A stretch of 64,000 nucleotides of DNA from Madurella fahalii (taxonomy: Eukaryota; Ascomycota; Sordariomycetes; Sordariales), in NCBI GenBank assembly GCA_029876055.1, contig CM056876.1, forward strand, positions 5,208,001 to 5,272,000, written 5' to 3'. Within the stretch, counting starts at the first letter, position 1, and each line of letters opens with the position of its first letter. A program made the translations under genes and the position numbers. Positions 36,969 to 45,998 of the stretch are shown here, piece by piece. The notes beneath the pieces are model-generated. The model ran no database searches. It was not told where the DNA came from and saw only the letters and a list, made by a program, of their open reading frames with translations.

Positions 36969-37986
36969 GGCGGAACTCTGCAGTCAGCAGCAGAAGGTGC
37001 CTGCGAGAAACAATGCAGGCCCGCAATTCCCCCGCAGCAGCGGTCAGTCGTCCAGCATGTGCGTTGCGTCGACAGGAAGAGCAAGGGGTCGAGGGCCAAT
37101 CTCATAATACCGTTTTTATACTGTCCGTGATCGACATGCAGCAAGGTGCAGCACCAAGACCAAGACGGGAAGTGTCTGCTTCGGGGCCGCCCGCAATTGT
37201 CGGCGCGGAGAGCGGGCCTTTTTTTTCTTTTCTTTCTTTTTTTCCTTCCCCTTAACATGCAGAGCTGCCTTTGTTCGAGTTTGTACTCCCCTCTTTACCT
37301 CGTCAAACCGGCGATGCTCCCTTGTGAGGTGTGTTTCGTCGATCTCCAGACGCTCGCTCTGTTACCCGAAGACAGGCCACCCCTGGAGAAATAATAACAG
37401 ATGGCAACAGGCCCCGGCCTCTAGTCGTGGATCAAACCTACTAGTTCACCCTAGCTCCCCTGTGGCCCCAATTCTGGCCGCAATCCCACGCGACAAAGCC
37501 AGGTCCAGTTGGGGGCTGCTGCGGCCATTTCCAGCAAGGGAAGCCTATCCCGACCACCTTGACACCTCTCACCACCACCTTCCTTCGCACGCATTCGACC
37601 ACCAGGCAAGACGTGTCGAACAAAACCACGGCCATACTCTAAGCTGACAGCAAGCTCGGGACACTGATCGCCCGTTAGCCTGCGCTTCGCCAACATCGAC
37701 GACTGCAAAACTTGGCGTCGCACGCTCCGACCATGTTTACCGTCTGAATTTGACCTTGACGCCTGATTACTGCTCCATCATCACCCGCGTCTGATTCTGG
37801 GGGCGTTTCGCATCCTGCGCCAACGCCAGTAGGCCACATCCACTACGCTAGTTTCTTGCAGCCCATCTACCGCGTCCCAGCGTGCTCCCGTAGGTGCGTG
37901 CCCGCCTACCGACGCACGCACCCTCTATCAAGACGGCACTCACACGGCGGACGGCACCACGCGGCGGGGAGGAGGAGGATCTCGCG

Positions 37987-39273
37987 ATGGAGGCTCTGAA
38001 GAACCTGATCAGCAACGTGCCGGACTGGCTGCAGAAGCTGGACGAGCTAAACGGCAAGATTGAGCAGCGCCAGATCGAGCTGGCGCAGCTGACCGAGGCG
38101 TCGAAACCATCGTCGCCCGAGGGAAACACGTCGGGCGCCGCCAAGTCTATCCGGAACAAGGGATCGACCGAGTCGCTCAAGCCGCGCGACGAACCCGAGG
38201 CGCATCCTCGAGACCCGACGCCGCAGGCCGAGGCGGATGCGGCCGAAACGGCGGCGGCGGCGGCAGCTGGAGCGGCAGCAGCCAAGGCTACCGCTGAGCA
38301 GCCGGCGCCCTCGAGCCCCGCCGAGTCTCAGTCGCCGTCGGCACTGCAGCGGCAGACGAACCAGGTGCGGGCCGCTGGGCAGGCGCGAGCACGGGCGACG
38401 CTGCGCAAGCGCCAGCGCACCGACTCGGTCATCAGCGCCGAAGGGGGCGCGCCAAAATACCGCACCCGCAGCATGATTATCGTGTACTATGATAGCTACG
38501 TACAAAACTTTTTCGAAGGGCTCGTCAAGTTTGTAAGCGCCAGCCGTAACATGATGCGCAAGGCCAAGATGGCGGCCAAGGTTGCCCAGATCAAGCGACT
38601 GGCCGAGCTCGAGATGCCCGACGACGACGACGACGACGACGATGACAACGACAATGGCGCAGACGGGGATACCAAGGCCGCCAATCCGCCGGCCGTGCTC
38701 GGGACCACATCCACGGCGCCGACGCCGGCGGTATCAGCGTCGCTGGCAGGGAACGGCACGATCGAGCCGACGCTACCGTACGTCAGCACGCGGCAGATGG
38801 GGCGCGGGCCGCCGGCCATGATGATGCGCTCCAGCAGGGCCATATACATGCGGGCCAGGGCCCGAGGATCGTACCTATCTGGCGGGCTGGGCCCCGACGG
38901 CAAACCGCAGGAGGGTGACATCTACGATGATCTGGACAAAGGGCTAGAGTACGTGCAGAGCATGTGCGAGCACGCAGCGCACCAGTTCCTCCGCGACGGT
39001 GACTGCGGCGAGGAGGTGGCCAACATCCAGCGGCGGCTACGCGAGACCAAGGAGCTGGCCGACAAGGAGATGGAGCGCGTCCGGAAGGAGCAGCCTGAGG
39101 CGCTCAACACGCCGGTCGAGGAACAGATCCGCGGGCGCAGCTACCGCCCGCAGTCGATGCGGAAGGATACTGCGAGCGCAAAGGATGCGAAGCAGGAGTT
39201 GGAGGCCGACAATGCGGCCGAAGACACGGAGGAGCCTAAGCTGGTGTACAAGAGCACACGTATGATGACGTGA
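37987..39273 (+). CDS. Hypothetical protein with N-terminal coiled coil and acidic tract
   Basis: Single-exon gene of 428 residues; I do not recognise a characterised family. Residues 1-40 form a probable coiled coil (LQKLDELNGKIEQRQIELAQ). An Ala-rich low-complexity stretch follows (about 80-100). A basic/ordered core around residues 138-205 (RKRQRTDSVISAEGG, then YRTRSMIIVYYDSYVQNFFE) looks conserved. Then come nine or more consecutive Asp, a helical region DLDKGLEYVQSMCEHAAHQF and a C-terminal end of YKSTRMMT. The mix of basic core and acidic tract suggests a nuclear or chromatin-associated protein, which is inference. The frame is open for 31 codons upstream but begins with GTG, so the first ATG was used. 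Confidence 0.7.
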   Translation: MEALKNLISNVPDWLQKLDELNGKIEQRQIELAQLTEASKPSSPEGNTSGAAKSIRNKGSTESLKPRDEPEAHPRDPTPQAEADAAETAAAAAAGAAAAKATAEQPAPSSPAESQSPSALQRQTNQVRAAGQARARATLRKRQRTDSVISAEGGAPKYRTRSMIIVYYDSYVQNFFEGLVKFVSASRNMMRKAKMAAKVAQIKRLAELEMPDDDDDDDDDNDNGADGDTKAANPPAVLGTTSTAPTPAVSASLAGNGTIEPTLPYVSTRQMGRGPPAMMMRSSRAIYMRARARGSYLSGGLGPDGKPQEGDIYDDLDKGLEYVQSMCEHAAHQFLRDGDCGEEVANIQRRLRETKELADKEMERVRKEQPEALNTPVEEQIRGRSYRPQSMRKDTASAKDAKQELEADNAAEDTEEPKLVYKSTRMMT

Positions 39274-40782
39274 GGCCGCACGGGCGGCCGAGTTTCGGAG
39301 GACTAGGGCAGCCGGCGCGCCGCACTAGCGAGAAGGCCGCGCCGTGGAGCCCCGGACCTCGAGGGTGACCAAGAGGAGGACGGGCCTAGATTTGACGATA
39401 CCCGCAAAGACGGGGGTCGGCGGAGGAAGCCTTTGAATTCGATCAGAGTGTGCATCACCCAAGACCAGACGTGGTCCTTACGGACCCGGCACATCGGCAT
39501 ACGGAGTTTTTCACAGCGAGCGCATTCGAAGCGGGCAGGCGTGGACTGGGAGCCTGGTTTTACACTTTTCTGCACGGGATTTCTCGAGGGGCTTTTCCGG
39601 ACGTTGGACACAGCATCAAACTCTCAAAAGGCGTTCTGTTATACTGGGCCATGACGAATCTAACGCCACGTAGTGGAATGGATGCTACTAGACTTATCCG
39701 GGCATAATACAGACTGTTTTGATTATCTGGAATGGCAGAGCTCGTGAAGAAGGACCCCTTGGCGTGTGCGATGGACTGCCCAGACCAACATGCTTTCTAG
39801 AAGACGTCCCGTCCATCCACTCTAGCCCCCATGTTACGCTGGTGGGTGGACGGCCGGGAAAACACTACCGAACATTGGTGCAACCCGCTTAGCCCTGCCC
39901 TGGCATCTACCCCCCCTCCTCCACCACTATGCTACCCGGTCAAACCGAGCCGGGCCGAATACGTCAGCGGTGCAGGGCGTGCATTACCGAAGTACTGTAC
40001 ACGCGTGCGGAAAAAGGCCGACGGTGGGTTTAAGAGCTCGAAGGAGCAGCATCTGTGCAGTGCCGTGTTGGACTCGGACTAACGGTTACGTATGCAGGTG
40101 GGTGGTGGTGAAGAGTAACAGTATGCTATTTCGGGCACAGGACGTGTGTGCGGATAGAGGCGGACAAGGACAGCAACAGGCCGCCTCGGTCGCGAGGTGC
40201 TCCATGTTGTCCCTGTCGCTCGCCGTCGAGCTCGGTGCCTTTTCCTCCGACCCCGGCCAGGGTTCCGGACACGGCACCCGACTAAGCTGTCAGCGTCTCT
40301 GCTTAAGCTGTCAGCGTCTCTGCTTAAGCTGTCAGCGTCTCTGCTTAAGCTGTCAGCGTCTCTGCTCTGTACGTACTGTTCAACCGACACGGGGAAACTG
40401 CTGTAGATAGATGGTTTCGTACATGCCTAGAAGTCAAGATGATAGCGTTGACGTGGCCTACGTGGATACACAGAGCCCCCGTCCCTCACTCATTTTCTCC
40501 CGAGCGGAAGCCCCGGTTCCATAGAAAACCAGCGAGGGATTTTTCCTACAGGGACCCGCAGAGGACGGAGCAGTGGACAAGATCATGGCGTCAAGGCGTT
40601 TTATTTTTCCAGGCTACAGTTCCCGGGACATCGAAGTAACCGAGGGGTCTGTTGCCGGCGGCAACCCCCCCGCCGGTGCAGTGGAAGCCCTGGCCCGGGC
40701 CTAGTCCGCCTTAGTCCGCGGGGTCAGTTTGCGGGACCCCACCGTACGTCCACCTCCAGACTTCAACAATCATCGAGCAACC
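39274..40782. other. Intergenic region with minisatellite
   Basis: 1.5 kb with no supported gene. Contains a four-copy 21-bp tandem repeat (40284-40366) and a GTACTGTAC motif at 39992. The last stretch is the promoter side of the DcpS gene. Confidence 0.5.
40284..40366. repeat. 21-bp minisatellite, four copies
   Basis: Unit AAGCTGTCAGCGTCTCTGC plus TT is repeated head to tail almost perfectly, the fourth copy lacking its last base. The unit is a multiple of three, so open frames cross it with a seven-residue periodicity, but no gene is supported here. Confidence 0.93.
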
Positions 40783-41844
40783 ATGTCCGACGCAGATAAC
40801 AAAACAAAGGCAGAGGCGCTGGTCCCAAAGTTCAAGTTTGAGCGGCTACTCAATCAAGGTGCGCCAGGCCTCCCACGTCAACACGGCGACCGCCACTAAA
40901 AAAAAAAAAAAACCCGCACAACAGACCAGGCAGGCCGCCGGAGCTCCCTCCTCGGCACCATCGACGCGCAGCCGGCCCTCCTGATCCTCGAGCGCGCCCC
41001 GTTCCCGAGCTCGACCGACTACCTAGCTACGGTCCCCGGCAGCCTGCGGGCGCTCAAGAACCTCGGCGCCAACGACATCTACCACTGGTACCTCGCCAAC
41101 AGCGGCGGCTCGTCCGACAACCATGACTTTGCCGACCTCAAGATCAACCTCATCTGGCCGTGCACGGAAAAGCACGTCAAGAAGTACAGCAAGCAGGGTG
41201 TGCGCTTGGTGACCGAGACCCCCGCCACCTACCGGGACCACGTGCGGCCGTTCATGCGGGCGCAGCGCGAGGCCGGGCGGCTGAACTGGGCGTTCAACAT
41301 CATCGAGGGGCGCAAGGAGGCCGAGGACGTCATCTACCGGACGCCGTACGGCCAGGACCCGGACGAGGGCTTCCTGCTGCTGCCCGACCTCAACTGGGAC
41401 CGCAAGACGCTCGACGCGCTGCACCTGCTGGGGCTGGTCGAGCGGCGGGACCTGTGGAGCCTGCGCGACCTGCGCAGGAAGCACATCCCCTGGCTGCGGC
41501 ACATGCGGGCCAAGTTCCTCGACGCCACCACCAAGGTCTACCCGGGCATCGAGGCGGACCAGCTCAAGCTGTACGTGCACTACCAGCCGACCTACTACCA
41601 CCTGCACATCCACATCGTGCACGTGGCGCTCGAGGCCGGCGCCACACAGGCGACGGGCAAGGCGGTCGGGCTCGAGAGCATCATCTCGCAGCTCGAGACC
41701 ATGCGGGGGGACGACGAGGCGGGAATGGACGCCGTTACGCTATGCTACACGCTGGGCGAGGCCAGCGACTTGTGGACCGATGTGTTTGAGCCCCTCAAGA
41801 AGAAGAACGGTACAGCTTCTCAATCTCCACCACCAGGTCGTTGA
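40783..41844 (+). CDS. dcs1: Scavenger mRNA-decapping enzyme (DcpS/Dcs1)
   Basis: HIT-family pyrophosphatase that hydrolyses the m7G cap left after 3'-to-5' mRNA decay. Exons 40783-40858 and 40925-41844 give 331 residues. The N-terminal swapped-dimer domain is recognisable (FKFERLLNQ, then TDYLATVPGSLRALKNLGAN). The C-terminal HIT motif is YHLHIHIVHV with His251, His253 and His255; the family nucleophile is the central His. The preceding DLNWDRKTLDALHLLGLVER and LRDLRRKHIPWLRHM are typical. The intron contains a 15-base A run. The last 17 codons, after EPLKKKNG, overlap the end of the minus-strand GILT-like gene and look like a lineage-specific tail. Confidence 0.92.
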
Positions 41845-42752
41845 CGCCAGGCCCCGAGGGGCACTCCTTCCACTCGCCACCGTCGCGCACGCAGTAGATC
41901 TGATTGTTGAGCCGCACCGTGCAACTTTTGGTTACGCCGGCCTGTTGAGAGAGAGAGAAGGGGGGGTTATGGTTAGCATAGAGTATAGATCAAGCCTAGA
42001 CCTTGCGTAATCTCCTACCTCGGCCGTCCTCTTGACGCTGTCCCGCAGCATCCCCACGCCCAGCGCCCCGTCGTCCTTGGTCGCGCACTCGTTGAGCGCC
42101 GAGAAGTCGATGGCGTGCTCGAGCGCGCAGTCCTCGATCAGGCTCCGTTGCGGTATGTGCTTGTAGTCGCGCGTCAGGCACATGGTGAAGCCGAGGAATG
42201 TCTTGGGGTCGGGGTAGAGGCGCTGCGCGCACAGCTCGATGATGTTGCCGAGACCTGCGATGCTCAGTAAACGGACGGGTGGGTAGCCGCGGGGGTGAAC
42301 CTACACTCCTCAGCGCCGTGCTTGCAGGCCACTCCGTCGTCGCGGTCCGTCGGGCTGGATGGGGTCAGCAGGCTTCGGGTAGGCGACGCTAGGGGCGACG
42401 TACGTTCCGATGAAGGACAGCGTAAAGTTGACTTTTTCGTGGGCTCTCTGCATCGCAGGCAGCACCATCTCCCGGAGGCAGTCCTGTTGGTGTGTTAGAG
42501 GAGCAGAGAGCGGCGCCCGGTGCAGCTCACCCTGGCGTCCGGGCATTTGCTCATGATGTGCGCTTCCAGGGGGACGAGCGCCCGCGTTGCTGCTGGCGGC
42601 GGCGGCGTCCGCCAGTGGCCCGCCGAGAAAGGACTGAAGCCAAAGTAGAGCAAGGCGACGAAGCCCAGGTACGCGCTAGCAAGGGCCAGCCGGAGGGGAC
42701 TGAGCCCGCGACGGATAGGAGGCGGCATCGGCGGTTCGCGTTTCTCGTCCAT
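41795..42752 (-). CDS. GILT-like (gamma-interferon-inducible thiol reductase family) membrane protein
   Basis: Lumenal thiol-reductase-like protein. Five minus-strand exons (42752-42531, 42483-42404, 42354-42305, 42254-42019, 41941-41795) give 244 residues. A signal-anchor helix lies at about 21-38 (LALASAYLGFVALLYFGF). The family core follows: PLEAHIMSKCPDARDCL, VNFTLSFIGT, KHGAEECLGNIIELC, TMCLTRDYKHIP, EDCALEHAIDFSALNECA. The usual CXXC redox motif is replaced by CPDA, with the next Cys five residues after the first, so classic thioredoxin-like chemistry may be altered. All four introns have GT-AG ends. Its final 50 coding bases are antisense to the DcpS gene. Localisation to ER, Golgi or vacuole is inferred. 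Confidence 0.82.
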
Positions 42753-43976
42753 TACAGTTTTGGATGATGCAGTTTCCTCGATGTTGGGTTAGAAGTTGTT
42801 GCGGGTGCGGCGTGGCAAGGACGGTTGCTCTCGATTGGAAAGTTGGACATGTAACAGTACGGCTGTGGCCCGCCGATAGTCAGCCCAGCCGCCTTATCGA
42901 TAAGTCCCGCTCCCTATTGGCATACACCCTAGGTGCTAAAGGTAGCCTGTCCAAGACCCCGCTACTCGTACAGTACTGTACCCAATGTCGGGCCTTGGGA
43001 ATCACCCGAGCCTCAGTGCAGCTAACCCTTGCGAACCCTTGTCACCAAATGCCGGATGGTGTCTCAAACTGGCGGTTTGCAGGGCCAGTGCAGAACACTG
43101 AAGATACTAACTGTGGCGTTCAATGAAGGGTATAGCCGACGACGGCAGCGGTATCGACGAGCAATCATCTTCTATTGCGGCATTGGCAGGAATGACTATC
43201 TTGAAACAGAAGATTGAGTGCCGCATCCTACACGGGTTCGCATACGCCGTGATGTTGCATCTTCTCTGTTTTCCGGTCCACACCGCACGGCTGACCAGGA
43301 GCTAACCCATTCTCAACCTCCGACATGGCAGCGCTCAGCATCATTTGTCAGCAACAACTGCCAGTCATGGGCTGCCATCAACACCGGGTGGCTGCAGTCG
43401 GAGCGTGAACGAAGGTGTAAGCATCCGTTGGCGTGACCCTCGGAGCCCGCTGGCCGCGCTCGGCAATGTGGATTCCTCCGACAACGCGCACTGAGACAGT
43501 GAGGGGTAACTGGACCAGAATGTCATGACGCATCTGCAGAACCTTGAAGTGCGCTGGGTCTAAGCGCAATTGGCCGACATTGGCGATCTTCATGACACTC
43601 GGCCTTCCGAGGCCGACCATGGCTGCTGGTCGATAGCCCCCATTCCTACCGAGAACCTTTACAAAGGTCACCCTGCTAGGGTAAAGCCAGACCAGGAGAG
43701 GTAAGGGGTGGGATGGGACGGGTCGGGGAACGATTGTCTATCTATGACAATGGAGAGCGGGTCTGTCGATAGCCCGACTCTCCTCGACCTTCCGTAGCAG
43801 GACCTGTCCCGAGAATCGGAGACAAGGGCCCCAACCTGCGGGACTACTCGTACTCGTCGATGGGGAGTCACCAGCGGGCCGCAGCTCGGCGGATATAGCG
43901 CTGGCCACCCCTCGGCTGCCTCATCCGTAGTCCTTGCACTAGGTCCTCGACAGAAAACAGCAGCAGCAAACAAGAA
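42753..43976. promoter_or_regulatory. Divergent intergenic region between GILT-like and MFS genes
   Basis: 1.2 kb between divergent start codons, so it holds both promoters. Contains a perfect 14-bp palindrome GTACAGTACTGTAC at 42968-42981. A 97-codon minus-strand frame (43378-43671) begins with GTG and was not accepted as a gene. Confidence 0.45.
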
Positions 43977-45825
43977 ATGGCGACTCAAGCATCCCGCAAC
44001 CCGGGTACCGGCCCCGGCGCCGAGCCGATTCCCGGCCCGAGCGGCTCAAGCACGCCCCGGGATGCCGAGCACGCCAAGGGCGCCGGCGCCATCCTCACCG
44101 CAGATGAAGAGACTCCCCTTCTCGCCGCAGGTAGCCCATCGGATACGGTGAGCCGCTACCTCGGCGGCCTCTCCCGCTCCCGCTTCTGGTTGCTCTTCCT
44201 CCAGATCATGACCGGCTATTTTGTTTGCTGCTTTGACAGCACCATCCTGGCGTCGAGCCACCCGGTCATCACCTCGTACTTTGGCAGTAGCAACAGCGCC
44301 TCGTGGCTGTCGACGGCGTTCCTTCTGACGTCGGCGAGTTTTCAGCCCTTGCTCGGCGGGTTATCGGATGCCATCGGCAGGCGCGGGCCGTATCTAGCTA
44401 CCACTGGCATCTTCCTAGTGGCTACAGCGTGGTGTGCCCTTGCTGGAAGCATGACGAGCTTTATCGTCGCGAGGGCGGTTTGTGGGTTGGGTGCCGGAGG
44501 GGTGATGACGCTGGGGACTATTATTGTCAGCGATGTCGTGCCGATTGAGTGAGTCCGCTCGCGCTCGCTGTCTGTTGAAGGCGGAGAAGACTGACGAATG
44601 AAGATTCCGCGGGGCTTACCAGTCGTACATCAACATCACATGGGGCGTGGGCTCTATGTTGGGCGCTGCGCTCGGCGGTGCTATGGCAGATTACCTGGGC
44701 TGGAGGTGGGTGTTTGGCGTCCAGCTGCCTCTGCTGGTGGCATGTCTCGCTGTTGCGGCCATCGTCGTGCCCGGGGATATCGGGCTGTACGGAAAAGAAA
44801 AGACAACGCTGGGAGAGGCTATGCGAACATTTGACTTTAAGGGGTCAATCCTACTGTCGAGCTCCGTCACCTCTCTCATCCTCGGTCTGGTAAGTCGCTC
44901 GACCCGGTTGCCGGACGCCACTGACGGACTAGAACCTCGGTGGGAATGTTATGCCCTGGTCGCACCCCTTCGTGATAGCGTCCCTTGCTATCTTCGCCGT
45001 CTTCTTCCCGCTGTTCCTGCTCGTCGAGAAGCGCGCCGCCAAGCCCATCATGCCCGTCCACCTCATCCTCAAGTCGCCGCACATGAACCTCATCATGTCG
45101 AATCATATCGCCGCATTCCTCTCCAACGCGACCCTCTTCAACGTGTACGCGCCCTCTCTCACCCCTCCCTTTAACGCGCATTAATCCGTGACAGGCCGCT
45201 CTTCTTCCAAGGCGTTCTCCTCACGAGCGCCACAACCTCGGGCTTCCGCCTCGTCATCTCCTCGGCCGTCGCCTCCGCCGCGGGCACGGCAACAGGCTTT
45301 TTGGTCACCTACACACGCCGGCTGAAGTGGCCTCTCGTGCTCGGCACGTCCCTCCTGGTCTGCGGCACGCTCTGCCTCTCTTCCATGCGTCGGGGCTGGC
45401 CGGCACTGGCTTACATCCTCTGCCTCGTTCCCGGCTCGGCCGGCTCGGGCTTCCAATTCCCCGGCACCTTCATGGCGGTCCTGGCCACCTCAGAGCAGCG
45501 TGAACAAGCAGTCGTGACGAGCACCCTGATTCTGTGGCGCAGTCTGGGAATGGTGTTGGGCGTGGCGTGCAGCTCGCTAGTGGTACAGAACGCGCTGTGG
45601 TACTACCTGGAGCAGTTCGTGACCGGGCCGGAGAAGGATGCCATTGTAGAGAAGGCGAGGCAGTCGGTGGAGGCAATACGGGATTTGCCTGCGGTGTATC
45701 AGGAGCAGGTGGTCCAGAGCTATGAGGCGGCGTTGAGACTGACGTTCTTGTGTTGCTTCGCGCTGGCTGTGGTGAGTTTGGGGTTGATTTTGCCGGTGCG
45801 ATTACCTCGGCTGGGGAAGAAGTGA
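43977..45825 (+). CDS. MFS transporter, vacuolar basic amino-acid / Fnx-Vba-like drug:H+ antiporter
   Basis: Major facilitator superfamily protein of the large (14-segment-like) drug:H+ antiporter group; it most resembles the Fnx1/Vba vacuolar amino-acid transporters. Exons 43977-44548, 44604-44889, 44933-45144 and 45195-45825 give 566 residues. Family marks are CCFDSTILASSHPVITSYFG in TM1, motif A GGLSDAIGRRGPYLAT, GAGGVMTLGTIIVSDVVP, and GAYQSYINITWGVGSMLGA with GWRWVFGVQLPL. The N-terminus has a vacuole-type acidic dileucine (DEETPLLA). Intron 3 uses donor GTACGC at 45145, chosen because it gives the in-frame FNVPLFFQG junction. Substrate cannot be fixed from sequence. Confidence 0.86.
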
Positions 45826-45998
45826 CGAGGCTCTGAAGTGTTGAAGCCTGCTTTTGGATAAGAGACTGCCCGCCAATGGTAGAGGCGGCCTGCTTGACAC
45901 ATTCGCATTGCCATTCTATAGTCCTACCGCTGTCTTGGTATAAAACACACAACGTACCTCGAACCGAGCGATGCCCTATACATTACATGCATCATACA

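Larger units (their letters stand above)
34089..37986. other. Sparse intergenic region
   Basis: About 3.9 kb with no supported protein gene. Holds a 28-base AG dinucleotide repeat (36938-36965) and a degenerate tRNA-like sequence on the minus strand (about 36680-36740). The near motif GTACTGTAA is at 34607. The final part is a CT-rich leader and promoter for the gene at 37987. Confidence 0.45.

Noticed and set aside
43378..43671. 97-codon minus-strand frame with protein-like wording
   Set aside because: Starts with GTG, no family recognised, and it lies inside a divergent promoter region.
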